Shown: piece after piece, positions 17,372 to 27,138 of the stretch
Position numbering within the stretch: position 1 is the first letter of the stretch
Layout: the number at the start of each line of letters is the position of its first letter
Origin: Stutzerimonas xanthomarina DSM 18231
Lineage (GTDB): Bacteria; Pseudomonadota; Gammaproteobacteria; Pseudomonadales; Pseudomonadaceae
NCBI RefSeq assembly: GCF_900129835.1
Contig: NZ_FQXA01000001.1
Location: 744,001 to 808,000 of the forward strand
Length of the DNA: 64,000 nt
Direction: 5' to 3'
Notes under the pieces: generated by a model
Told to the model about the DNA's origin: nothing
Databases searched by the model: none
The model's input: only the letters and a program-made list of their open reading frames with translations
Program-made: the position numbers and the translations under genes

Positions 17372-17623
17372 TCAGTGTTTACGGCTGGTGACCATGCCGT
17401 AGATGACCAGCAGGATGATCGCACCGACGACCGCGCCGATAAAGCCCGCACCTTCTCCCGCTCTATACAGGCCGAGCGCCTGCCCGCCGTAGGTGGCCAG
17501 CAGCGAACCGCCGATACCCAGCAGGATGGTCATGATCCAGCCCATGCTGTCGTTGCCGGGCTTCAGGAAGCGAGCGATGAGGCCTACGATCAGGCCGATG
17601 ATGATGGTTCCGATGATGCCCAT
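17372..17623 (-). CDS. GlsB/YeaQ/YmgE family stress-response membrane protein
   Basis: This 83-residue integral membrane protein has three helices: MGIIGTIIIGLIVGLIARFL, MGWIMTILLGIGGSLLATYG and GFIGAVVGAIILLVIYGMV, with glycine-rich packing. The transglycosylase-associated / GlsB family is induced in envelope and acid stress. The ATG at 17623 is chosen because GAGGAG sits 7 nt before it; five extra codons upstream are possible. It is followed by a hairpin, so it is probably monocistronic. Confidence 0.88.
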   Translation of the reverse strand: MGIIGTIIIGLIVGLIARFLKPGNDSMGWIMTILLGIGGSLLATYGGQALGLYRAGEGAGFIGAVVGAIILLVIYGMVTSRKH

Positions 17624-17724
17624 GGGCAATCTCCTCAAGTCCGAAAATAGGCGTTACGTATTTTCGGACCTGAGGATAGCCAGCCAGTTCGCCACTGAAA
17701 GCAGCAAGCCAGACGGCCGGACAG

Positions 17725-18810
17725 TCAATCGTGTGCGATCAGCGACTCGACGGCGGTGATCTGCCGATCCAGCGTAGAACGGTCCGGGCAACGCAGCGTG
17801 GCATGACCGACCTTGCGTCCAACCTTGAACGCCTTGCCGTAATGGTGCAGATGGCAATCCTCGATGGCGATGACCTTGGCCACAGCGGGCACTTCGCCAA
17901 TGAAGTTGAGCATGGCGCTCTCGCCAACCTTGGCCGTCGAGCCGAGCGGCAAACCACTTACCGCGCGCAGGTGGTTTTCGAACTGGCTGCACTCGGCGCC
18001 TTCGATGGTCCAGTGGCCGGAGTTGTGCACGCGTGGCGCGATCTCATTGGCCTTGAGCCCGCTGTCGACCTCGAAGAACTCGAACGCCAGCACGCCGACG
18101 TAATCCAGCTGTGTCAGCACGCGCCGCGCGTAATCCTCGGCCAGCGCTTGCAGCGGATGGTTGCTGCTCGCCACCGACAACCGCAGGATGCCCTCTTCAT
18201 GCGTGTTATGAACCAGCGGGTAGAAGCAAACTTCACCATCGCGACCGCGCACGGCAATCAGCGAGACTTCGCCAGTGAAAGGCACGAAGCCTTCGAGGAT
18301 GCACGGCACGCTGCCCAGCTCAGCGAAGGCGGCGATGATGTCGGATGGCTTGCGCAGGACCTTCTGGCCCTTGCCGTCATAACCCAGGGTGCGCGTTTTG
18401 AGTACGGCCGGCAGGCCGATGCTGGCGGCCGCGGCATCGAGATCGGCCTGGGACTGGATGTCGGCAAACTCCGGCGTCGGGATGCCGAGATTCTTGAACA
18501 TCGATTTTTCGAACCAACGATCACGGGCAATGCGCAGCGCCTCGGCGCTCGGGTACACCGGGACGAACTGAGAGAGAAAGGCGACGGTTTCAGCCGGCAC
18601 GCTCTCGAACTCAAAGGTCACCAGGTCGACTTCATCGGCCAACTGGCGCAGGTGATCCTGGTCGTTGTAGTCCGCACGCAAATGCTCGCCGAGGGCCGCG
18701 GCGCAGGCATCCGGCGCCGGATCGAGAAAGGCGAAGTTCATGCCCAGCGGGGTTCCCGCCAGGGCAAGCATGCGGCCCAGCTGGCCACCACCGATCACGC
18801 CGATCTTCAT
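17725..18810 (-). CDS. purK: 5-(carboxyamino)imidazole ribonucleotide synthase PurK
   Basis: PurK is the ATP-grasp enzyme converting AIR, bicarbonate and ATP to N5-CAIR in purine synthesis. It has 361 residues, starting MKIGVIGGGQLGRMLALAG, with VTFEFESVPAET, the ATP-grasp core KTRTLGYDGKGQKVL, EGFVPFTGEVSLIAVR, and the Mg/ATP-site segment ANEIAPRVHNSGHWTIEGAE (positions 20+ continue CSQFENH). Its ATG directly abuts the purE stop (no gap), so the two are co-translated in the order purE-purK. Confidence 0.96.
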   Translation of the reverse strand: MKIGVIGGGQLGRMLALAGTPLGMNFAFLDPAPDACAAALGEHLRADYNDQDHLRQLADEVDLVTFEFESVPAETVAFLSQFVPVYPSAEALRIARDRWFEKSMFKNLGIPTPEFADIQSQADLDAAAASIGLPAVLKTRTLGYDGKGQKVLRKPSDIIAAFAELGSVPCILEGFVPFTGEVSLIAVRGRDGEVCFYPLVHNTHEEGILRLSVASSNHPLQALAEDYARRVLTQLDYVGVLAFEFFEVDSGLKANEIAPRVHNSGHWTIEGAECSQFENHLRAVSGLPLGSTAKVGESAMLNFIGEVPAVAKVIAIEDCHLHHYGKAFKVGRKVGHATLRCPDRSTLDRQITAVESLIAHD

Positions 18811-19302
18811 TTACGCGTCCCTCGGGTCTGGGTTGTCGAGCACGGTCTGGGTCTGCTCGTCGCGAAATTTCTTCAGCGCGACGTGATACTCGGGGAATTC
18901 GTGACCCAGGATGCTGGCCGACAGCAGCGCGGCATTGATTGCGCCCGCCTTGCCGATGGCCAGCGTGGCGACCGGCACACCCGCCGGCATCTGCACGATC
19001 GACAGCAGCGAATCCACACCGGAGAGCATCGAAGATTGCACCGGCACACCCAGCACTGGCAGATGGGTCTTGGCAGCACACATGCCCGGCAGATGCGCGG
19101 CGCCGCCGGCACCGGCGATGATTACGCGTACGCCGCGTGATTCGGCCTGTTCGGCGTACTGGAACAGCAGATCGGGCGTGCGGTGTGCGGACACCACGGT
19201 GACTTCATGCGGAATACCGAGCTTTTCCAGCATCTCTGCGGTGTGGCTCAAGGTGGACCAATCGGACTTGGAGCCCATGATCACGCCTACCAGTGCGGTC
19301 AT
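18811..19302 (-). CDS. purE: N5-carboxyaminoimidazole ribonucleotide mutase PurE
   Basis: PurE converts N5-CAIR to CAIR. This 163-residue protein begins [18 protein letters not shown]; the family core is [28 protein letters not shown], and the [20 protein letters not shown] loop. ATG 19302 gives the standard class I length; the frame stays open upstream but there is no homology there. A purEK promoter and leader lie upstream (19303-19421), with a leader hairpin that could regulate it. Confidence 0.96.
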   Translation of the reverse strand: MTALVGVIMGSKSDWSTLSHTAEMLEKLGIPHEVTVVSAHRTPDLLFQYAEQAESRGVRVIIAGAGGAAHLPGMCAAKTHLPVLGVPVQSSMLSGVDSLLSIVQMPAGVPVATLAIGKAGAINAALLSASILGHEFPEYHVALKKFRDEQTQTVLDNPDPRDA

Positions 19303-19346
19303 CGTCGTGCCTCTCGTCGTGCGCTGCGCAGCGCTACAAAAACGAC

Positions 19347-19371
19347 AAGCCACGCATCGGGAGCGTGGCTT
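19347..19371 (-). promoter_or_regulatory. Hairpin in the purEK leader, possible attenuator
   Basis: A perfect 9-bp stem AAGCCACGC / GCGTGGCTT with a 7-nt loop lies 45 bp before the purE ATG, downstream of a TATAAT element. On the minus strand it is followed by GTCGTTTTTG, terminator-like. The same GCGTGGCTT word recurs just upstream of the TATAAT. A regulatory role is inferred. Confidence 0.45.
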
Positions 19372-19415
19372 GCATGCAGGGCAAACCAGCGAAGGCGCTG
19401 GTTCGAAGGCGCGGC

Positions 19416-19421
19416 ATTATA
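19416..19421 (-). promoter_or_regulatory. Candidate -10 element of purEK
   Basis: A perfect TATAAT occurs on the minus strand about 114 bp before the purE ATG. A weak -35 (GCGACA, 15-bp spacing) suggests activator dependence or a different recognition. Transcription would start near 19409. The rest of 19303-19643 shows no gene. Confidence 0.5.
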
Positions 19422-19643
19422 CCGGAAAGCCACGCATGTCGCGCCTGCGGCTTGACAGCCGGGCGGCTGGATGAAGGCCGTGCACCTTCGATGCCGTAGC
19501 GAATGCCCCTAAGCTGAACACTGCACGCCTGCCACGCCAATGTCGAGCCGCCCTGAACGCTGGTACGCAAGCCAGCCTCATGATGGCCAGCACCGCTTTC
19601 GGCCAGGCTTGGTATGCTCCTCGCGTACCGTATCGGAGGTGCC

Positions 19644-21026
19644 GTGTTCTCATTGAAACGCCAGGGCGATTTTCGCCTGCAATTGAGCCGTACGTTGACC
19701 AAGCCGGGGCGTCATCAGGTCGAGCTGTACCTGTTTACCCCCCATGAGACCACCTTTTCCAGCCGTGCCCTGACCGAAGAGCAATTTTTTCAGAGCGCCC
19801 TGACCCACCGCTTTCGGCTGCTGGGCCTGCCGGCCCAGGACCGGGCCAGCAAGCTGGATACCTCCTATTCACTGTTGTCGCCGCACTACGAAATCATGCA
19901 TGGGGCTTCGTTCTCCCAGTTCCAGGCGTCTCTGGATCGGCTGCGCCAGCAGCTGCAGGGCAATGCGACAGCTGAGCCGCTGACGCGTGCCCTGCGGCTC
20001 AGCCAGAACTACGCCCAGCGCCTGCGCAAGGCCGAGCCGAAACAGAGCAAGCAATCGCGCTACTTTCGCCAACTGGATATCTACTTTTCCTGGCTTGCGG
20101 AGCAGTTCCTGCTGGAAAGCATGACCCTGGAAGGTTTCGCAGACCTCGACGAAGAGCTGCAACAGGCGGTGCGCGACTTTCTGCACCAGGAGCACCGATA
20201 CCGCGCCGAACGCGGCTATCTCAGCGACTTCCGGGGGGGTCCGACCCGCGTCTGGAACCGCATGAGCCTTTATCACCGGCTGCTGGAATACCCGGTGGTG
20301 CTGCGCCAACAGCTCACCGCACTGGGCGCCGGTACCCGCAAGCTTGTGAAGGCGGCCTCCACCATGCTGATCATGTCGCTGTTCACTTACTTCCTGTTCA
20401 ACGTGCGCGACGCCAGCCAAAAAATGTCCCTGGCGCTGCTGGCGGGTATCGCGCTGGTTTACGCGGTGCGCGACCTGCTGCGCGACGACCTGATCGACAC
20501 CGTCACGCGCTGGCTGCGCAAGGGCAAGCCGCGCTGGAAGATCCGTCTGCTGATGCCCTACACACAGGCGTCCATGGCCCAACAGCTGGTCTGGCTCGAT
20601 TACCGCAAGCTCTCCGAGCTGAGCAAAGCCGTACGCGAGCATTCCAGCAAGTGGGCCGCCAACGAGGAGCGGCAGATCGTCTGCTACCGCTCATGGCTGC
20701 ACCTGGAAAAGGCGGCGCTGGTACAGGACGAGCTCCAGGAACGCCTGATTCTCGATTGCGAGCCGCTGTGCGCAATGATCCAGGCCAGCCATCAGCAGTT
20801 GTTCGAGTGGACAGAAGCAGCGGACCAGCCGGTGGCCATCCAGGCGCATACCATCGAAAAGCAGCACGACTACAACATGCTGCTGGTGCATCACCAGCCA
20901 GGACAGGAAGCTACCGTGGCGCAACGCTGGACGCTGCGCCTGGGTGCCGGGGGCATCGTGCGCTGTGTTAACAAATCAGTGAACTGGCCCGAGCCACCCA
21001 AACGACGCCTGTGGCGGCGGGCCTGA
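19644..21026 (+). CDS. Conserved hypothetical protein with two central membrane helices
   Basis: I do not recognise a family. The protein has about 460 residues. An N-terminal 200 residues are hydrophilic and begin with a beta-rich stretch (FRLQLSRTL, VELYLFTPHET). A helical region contains coiled-coil-like RLRQQLQG. Two adjacent TM helices lie near residues 229-245 (STMLIMSLFTYFLFNV) and 250-267 (MSLALLAGIALVYAV), and the C-terminal 180 residues are hydrophilic and basic at the end (PPKRRLWRRA). GTG 19644 follows CGGAGG by 4 nt and is preferred to an ATG at 19614 without a site. It lies between purEK (divergent) and the aspA regulator (convergent). Possibly a membrane-anchored cytosolic protein. 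Confidence 0.75.
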   Translation: MFSLKRQGDFRLQLSRTLTKPGRHQVELYLFTPHETTFSSRALTEEQFFQSALTHRFRLLGLPAQDRASKLDTSYSLLSPHYEIMHGASFSQFQASLDRLRQQLQGNATAEPLTRALRLSQNYAQRLRKAEPKQSKQSRYFRQLDIYFSWLAEQFLLESMTLEGFADLDEELQQAVRDFLHQEHRYRAERGYLSDFRGGPTRVWNRMSLYHRLLEYPVVLRQQLTALGAGTRKLVKAASTMLIMSLFTYFLFNVRDASQKMSLALLAGIALVYAVRDLLRDDLIDTVTRWLRKGKPRWKIRLLMPYTQASMAQQLVWLDYRKLSELSKAVREHSSKWAANEERQIVCYRSWLHLEKAALVQDELQERLILDCEPLCAMIQASHQQLFEWTEAADQPVAIQAHTIEKQHDYNMLLVHHQPGQEATVAQRWTLRLGAGGIVRCVNKSVNWPEPPKRRLWRRA

Positions 21027-21094
21027 CCACACGCTTGGTGCTCGTTAATGCCCGCATGCATGGTCGCTGACAGACTAGGACGCAGATCTTGCCG

Positions 21095-21991
21095 CTACCC
21101 CCCGCCCTCCAATCGACGCCAGAGCAGCCGCACCGGCGCCTTGCGCAGCAGCGCGCAGCGATACAGGCGAATCTCCAGCGGCAGACGCCAGCTTTCGTCG
21201 GCACATTCCACCAGCTCGCCTCGCTGCAGTTCTGCCGTAATGCTCAAGCGCGGCACCCAGGCGACGCCGAGGCCTTGCAACGCCATGCTTTTAAGGCTGT
21301 CGGCCATGGCGGTTTCGTACATCGTGGTGTAGCGCAGCCGGCGCTGGCGCAGCAGACCATTGACCGAGCGACCAAGAAAGGCTCCGGCACTGTAGGCCAG
21401 CAGCGGCACGCTTTGCCCGTTGTTCAGGTCGAACAGCGCAGCGCCCGCCGTATCGACGGCGCACACCGGCAGCATTTCGCTATTGGCCAGGTGCAGCGAA
21501 GGAAACAGTTGCGGGTCCAGCTGCAGCGCGGCATCGGGATCGTGAAAAGCCAGCATCAGATCACACGCTCCTTCGCGCAGCGCGTGTATCGCATCACCAA
21601 CGTTGGTCGCCATCAGGCGCGTGCTGGGGTTCAGGCCCAACGCGCGCAGCCCGGCGATCCACTGCGGGAAGAAACCGAGCGCCAGCGAATGCGCCGCGGC
21701 GATCTGCAGCACTTCGCCCTGTTGGCCGTCCACGTGATGCAGGTGTCGCAGCACCTCGCCCAGCTGCTCGACCAGGCTGCGCGCGGTGATCAGGAACAGC
21801 TGGCCAGCCTCGGTCAACTCCACGGGCGTGCGTGAGCGATTCACCAGCGTCAGCCCTAGGGTGTTCTCCAGGCTGCGGATGCGTCGGCTGAACGCCGGCT
21901 GGGTGACGAATCGTCGTTCGGCCGCTTGCGAAAAGCTGCGTGTCGCGGCCAGTGCAACGAGGTCTTCCAACCACTTGGTTTCGATGTTCAT
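21095..21991 (-). CDS. LysR-family regulator, divergent from aspA
   Basis: This LysR-type transcriptional regulator of 298 residues has an N-terminal winged helix: WLEDLVALAATRSFSQAAER and FVTQPAFSRRIRSLENTLG, then LVNRSRTPVELTEAGQLFL. The effector domain spans about residues 90-290. It is divergently transcribed from aspA with a 192-bp shared intergenic region, so control of aspartate ammonia-lyase, with an amino-acid-derived co-inducer, is the likely role. Confidence 0.9.
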   Translation of the reverse strand: MNIETKWLEDLVALAATRSFSQAAERRFVTQPAFSRRIRSLENTLGLTLVNRSRTPVELTEAGQLFLITARSLVEQLGEVLRHLHHVDGQQGEVLQIAAAHSLALGFFPQWIAGLRALGLNPSTRLMATNVGDAIHALREGACDLMLAFHDPDAALQLDPQLFPSLHLANSEMLPVCAVDTAGAALFDLNNGQSVPLLAYSAGAFLGRSVNGLLRQRRLRYTTMYETAMADSLKSMALQGLGVAWVPRLSITAELQRGELVECADESWRLPLEIRLYRCALLRKAPVRLLWRRLEGGG

Positions 21992-22183
21992 GCGCGCTCC
22001 CGAAGCGGTTGGCGAAGGATGATCATGATGCCGTGTAACGCTTCGCAGCGAAACGACGTCACATGAGTTGTATGCCGATCTTGCATGCCCCAGAGCTGAA
22101 CAGCATTGGCCGCAGATGCCGCTCAGCCCCTATGGTAGCGGCCTTCGCGGCTAATACCGCTTTTCTCTCGGATGAGAACCCTC

Positions 22184-23608
<1,425 letters not shown>

Positions 23609-23662
23609 CGCCAGAGGACAGCCCAGCGGCACCAGAGCCACGATGCTCGTCAGTGAAGACCC

Positions 23663-23694
23663 AAAGCGCCGCTCTCCGTGCGAGGCGGCGCTTT
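23663..23694 (+). terminator. Terminator after aspA
   Basis: AAAGCGCCGC (23663-23672) pairs with GCGGCGCTTT (23685-23694) around a 12-nt loop, and one more T follows. It separates aspA from the next gene. Confidence 0.75.
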
Positions 23695-23773
23695 TGCACC
23701 GGTCAAAGCGTGATGCGGCACATGCCGCGATTTTCGTCCCTTGCGTAGACTCCGCCGCTTTCACGGAGGCCCC

Positions 23774-24533
23774 ATGCGCAGACTACTTGCCATCACCCTG
23801 TTGTTCAGCACGATCATCGGCACACCGCTGGCTCATGCGGAGCTCCCGCAAGGCTACCAAGTGGTGCTGCAGACCGAGAACTTCCCGCCCTTCAACATGG
23901 CCGACGGTGGCAAGAACTTCGCCAAGGAAGAGCACATCCAGGGCATCAGCGCGGTAACCGTTCAGGAAATGTTCAAGCGCGCCGGCATCGCCTACTCGAT
24001 GACGCTGCGCTTTCCGTGGGATCGCATCTACCAGGCGACCCTGGACTCGCCGAATCACGGCCTGTTTTCGACATCGATGACCGATGCCCGGCGCCCGCTG
24101 TTCAAATGGGTGGGTCCTATCGCCCAGTACGAAAGCGTCCTGCTTTCGGCACCCGGCTCGACCCTCAAGCTGACCAGCCTGGAACAGGCGAAGGGCTATA
24201 CGATCGGCGCCTACAAGAGCAGTGCAGTCAGCCAGCGCGTCGAAGCCCAGGGACTCACCCCAATCAACTCGTTGCGCGACCAGGAAAATCTGCAGAAGCT
24301 GCTCACCGGCAAAAATCGACCTCTGGGCCACCTCCGACCCGGTATGGCGCTATTACGCCCGACAGGAAGGCGTGGGCGCCCTGAACACCGTGCTGGTGTT
24401 CAACTCCGCCCCGCTGTACCTGGCGCTGAACAAGGACACGCCTGATGAGGTGGTTACCCGCCTGCAGAACGCGCTGGACGAGATGAAGACCGAAGGTTAC
24501 GGCACCTGCGTCAAGCATCCTGAACTCTGCTGA
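23774..24533 (+). pseudogene. Periplasmic substrate-binding protein, frameshifted
   Basis: An SBP_bac_3-like protein is split by a frameshift. ATG 23774 has GGAGG 4 nt before it and is followed by a signal peptide (LLAITLLFSTIIGTPLAHA), then LPQGYQVVLQTENFPPFNMA, PWDRIYQATLDSPNHG and TIGAYKSSAVSQRVEAQGL. At the AAAAA run 24311-24315 the frame is lost. Reading one A fewer restores IDLWATSDPVWRYYARQEGV through VVTRLQNALDEMKTEGYG to a TGA at 24531. The unrepaired frame runs to 24445 with non-family sequence. It is a recent pseudogene or a homopolymer sequencing error. A different branch from the two binding proteins at 2-8 kb; ligand unknown. Confidence 0.8.
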
Positions 24534-24661
24534 ACCTGCCACCGGGGCAATGGTGCGAGCGGCGCCATCGCGGCGCGGCGCACGCCTCCCTGCTGCTCTT
24601 CGCTCCAGTTTCACTCCGGGTTTCGATCAACCCTGATCCATCGCCCGGCCACACTCTACCC

Positions 24662-25483
24662 TCACTCGATCTCGAACAACCCATCCCGCAACGACACCGA
24701 AGCCAGGCGCTCGCGGATTTCCGCATCAATGCGCAGGTCATCCAGGTCATAGAGCATCACCTGCCGGTAGGCATTGACCCGGTTGATATCGCTACCAAGG
24801 TACTCCCAGACCACACGGGTGCAGACCGGGGTACGGCGATCGCCGCTGGAGACGCCGGTCTTCAAGCCGTTGAGGCGGCTGATTCGGCTTTTGAAGCTGG
24901 GAATGAGGATGGTCTGGCTCATCTCGTTTCCCGTCAGCGACTCGTAATCGATCAGAAACAGACGATCCTGCAGATAGAAGGCAGCGCCCAGATACCGGCA
25001 GCGCACCACCCAGTCCTCGGCCTTGGGGTTGTCGGCACGCGACTGCTCCTGGCGCTCCTGACGCTCGAAGACGAAGCTGCCACGGTCCTCACGCAGATGC
25101 ACCAGCGACAGCAGGATCTGTCCGGGGACCGACATGCAGTTGGCGTATTCGAAGTAGTAACCGCAATAGCGCGACAGGCTGTTGGCGTTGTCGCGCATGG
25201 GCTGGAACAGCTCCAGTAGCGGATCGCTGGCAGCGACGCGCTCCTGGTCGTGGCCGCGCATGCCGATCAGCTGGGTGAACTGGTCGCTGGGCAGGCTCAG
25301 CTCGTAGGCCTCGACGCCAAAGAAGTCGCAGATCCGCTTGAGGTTGTGCGCGGTCGGTCGGCTCTGGCCATTGAGGTATTTGTTGAACTGCGCCCGGTTC
25401 ATCGACAGTTTGCGACAGACCTCGGCTATCGAACGGTAGTGGCTGCAAAGCAGCTTGAGATTGGCGCCGAGATGGTCGTGCAT
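24662..25483 (-). CDS. Helix-turn-helix transcriptional regulator (XRE-like N-terminus)
   Basis: This protein of 273 residues begins MHDHLGANLKLLCSHYRSIA, then an HTH: AEVCRKLSMNRAQFNKYLNG and QSRPTAHNLKRICDFFGVEA, the Cro/C1 fold. The remaining 200 residues form an unrecognised effector-like domain with aromatic clusters (SRYCGYYFEYANCM). ATG 25483 is chosen because it gives the HTH at the N-terminus with AGGGA upstream; the frame stays open further. It is divergent from the AGCS symporter gene (151 bp), so it may regulate that transporter. Confidence 0.8.
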   Translation of the reverse strand: MHDHLGANLKLLCSHYRSIAEVCRKLSMNRAQFNKYLNGQSRPTAHNLKRICDFFGVEAYELSLPSDQFTQLIGMRGHDQERVAASDPLLELFQPMRDNANSLSRYCGYYFEYANCMSVPGQILLSLVHLREDRGSFVFERQERQEQSRADNPKAEDWVVRCRYLGAAFYLQDRLFLIDYESLTGNEMSQTILIPSFKSRISRLNGLKTGVSSGDRRTPVCTRVVWEYLGSDINRVNAYRQVMLYDLDDLRIDAEIRERLASVSLRDGLFEIE

Positions 25484-25634
25484 GATCGATCCCTGTGATG
25501 CGAGCGACGCGATTCTAGCATCAACTTGCGCCAGATCGCCGCGACCCGCGCAATTGCATGACCGTCGAGTCTGGCCAACCATTCCGGCCCTGTGTTTCAA
25601 CATTTGTCAAAACAACAAGAGAGACTCTTCCCTC

Positions 25635-27080
25635 ATGCTCGATCTCCTGAACGATCTCATCTGGAGCAAACTGCTCATCGTGATGCTGATTGGCCTCGGC
25701 CTGTACTTCACCATCGCCTCGCGCTTCGTCCAGTTCCGCTACTTCGGCAGCATGTTCCAGATCTTCGGCGAAGCCTTTAAACGCCAGCCGGGCCAACTCA
25801 GTTCATTCCAGGCGCTGATGCTCAGCGTCGCCGGTCGCGTCGGTGCAGGCAACATCGCGGGCGTCTCGGTCGCCATCATGCTCGGCGGGCCAGGCGCGAT
25901 CTTCTGGATGTGGATCGTCGCGCTGGTCGGCATGGCCACCAGCTACTTCGAATGCTCGCTGGCGCAGCTGTACAAGCGCCGTGAAGCCGATGGCGGCTAT
26001 CGTGGCGGCCCGGCGTTCTACATTCAGCACGGCCTTGGCCAGCGCTGGCTGGGCATCGTGGTGTCGCTGCTGCTGCTGGTGACCTTCGGTTTCGGCTTCA
26101 ATGCCGTGCAGTCCTACACCGTTGCCAGCTCGCTGAACGACACATTCGGCGTGCCCACTTTCGTCAGCGGCATCGCGCTGATGGTGGTGATCGGCCTGAT
26201 CATTTTTGGTGGCATCAAGCGCATCGCCAAGTTCGCCGATGTACTGGTGCCGATCATGGCGTTCTCCTACATCGCCATGGCCATCTTTGTCATCGGCAGC
26301 AACGCCGGCGCCATACCAGAAGCCTTCGGCACCATCTTCCGCAGCGCCTTCGGCCTTGAACCAGCCTTTGCCGGCGGCATCGGCGCGGCGATCATCATGG
26401 GCGTCAAGCGCGGTCTGTTTTCCAACGAAGCAGGCCTGGGCAGTGCGCCCAACGTGGCAGCGGTCGCTGAGGTCAAGCACCCGGTTGCACAGGGCATCGT
26501 GCAGTCACTCAGCGTGTTCATCGACACCATCGTGCTGTGCAGCTGCACCGCGCTGATCATCATCCTGTCCGGCGTCTTCGAGCCGGGCAGCGAGATGGCC
26601 GGTGTGGTGCTGACGCAGACCGCGGTTGCTGCAGTCGTCGGCGAGTGGGGCCGGGTGTTCATCAGCGTCGCGCTGCTGCTGTTCGTGTTCACTACGCTGA
26701 TCTACAACTACTACCTCGGCGAGAACGCACTGGGCTTCTTTACCGGCAAGCGCTGGCCGGTCCAGGTTTACCGCGTCATGGTGATCGGCCTGGTGATGTG
26801 GGGTTCGATCCAGGACCTGGGCACGGTGTTCGGCTTTGCCGACGTCACCATGGGTCTGTTGGCAATCTGCAACCTGATCGCCCTGGCGCTACTGTTCAAG
26901 GTAGGCCTGCGCCTGATGCGCGATTACGATAGCCAGCGCAAGGCCGGTGTAGAGTCTCCAGTGCTCGACCCGAAGAACTTTGCCGACCTGGATCTGGACC
27001 CGAGCGTCTGGCCAGCCAGGGTTGGCAGTGAATCGCCAGCCACCACCGCTACTGCAGCCGGCCAGGCCCTTCAGCGTTAA
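25635..27080 (+). CDS. AGCS-family sodium:alanine/glycine symporter
   Basis: This sodium/amino-acid symporter of 481 residues has about 11 TM helices. Family fingerprints are SVAGRVGAGNIAGVSVAIML near residue 67, GPGAIFWMWIVALVGMAT, the ADGGYRGGPAFYIQHGLG loop, and the late GLFSNEAGLGSAPNVAAVAE segment near residue 260. The start at 25635 (MLDLLNDLIWSKLLIVMLIG) gives family length. It precedes asparaginase, with a terminator between them, and a divergent HTH regulator lies upstream; Ala, Gly or Asn-type substrates are plausible. Confidence 0.92.
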   Translation: MLDLLNDLIWSKLLIVMLIGLGLYFTIASRFVQFRYFGSMFQIFGEAFKRQPGQLSSFQALMLSVAGRVGAGNIAGVSVAIMLGGPGAIFWMWIVALVGMATSYFECSLAQLYKRREADGGYRGGPAFYIQHGLGQRWLGIVVSLLLLVTFGFGFNAVQSYTVASSLNDTFGVPTFVSGIALMVVIGLIIFGGIKRIAKFADVLVPIMAFSYIAMAIFVIGSNAGAIPEAFGTIFRSAFGLEPAFAGGIGAAIIMGVKRGLFSNEAGLGSAPNVAAVAEVKHPVAQGIVQSLSVFIDTIVLCSCTALIIILSGVFEPGSEMAGVVLTQTAVAAVVGEWGRVFISVALLLFVFTTLIYNYYLGENALGFFTGKRWPVQVYRVMVIGLVMWGSIQDLGTVFGFADVTMGLLAICNLIALALLFKVGLRLMRDYDSQRKAGVESPVLDPKNFADLDLDPSVWPARVGSESPATTATAAGQALQR

Positions 27081-27098
27081 GTTGGTCCGCGTCGCTTG

Positions 27099-27124
27099 AA
27101 CAGGGGCCGCTGGCCCCTGTTTTC
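27099..27124 (+). terminator. Terminator between AGCS symporter and asparaginase
   Basis: AACAGGGGCC / GGCCCCTGTT is a perfect 10-bp stem with a 3-nt loop followed by TTC. It lies only 15 bp before the asparaginase ATG, so readthrough may set its level, or asparaginase has internal initiation. Confidence 0.75.
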
Positions 27125-27138
27125 ATTAGGAGACCCCT

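Noticed and set aside
17731..19140. A long plus-strand frame of about 469 codons.
   Set aside because: It is fully antisense to purK-purE, which carry clear family motifs; the frame is a high-GC shadow.
24311..24315. Programmed +1 frameshifting in the binding-protein gene.
   Set aside because: No stimulatory structure or rare-codon pattern was noticed; a homopolymer indel or sequencing error is simpler.
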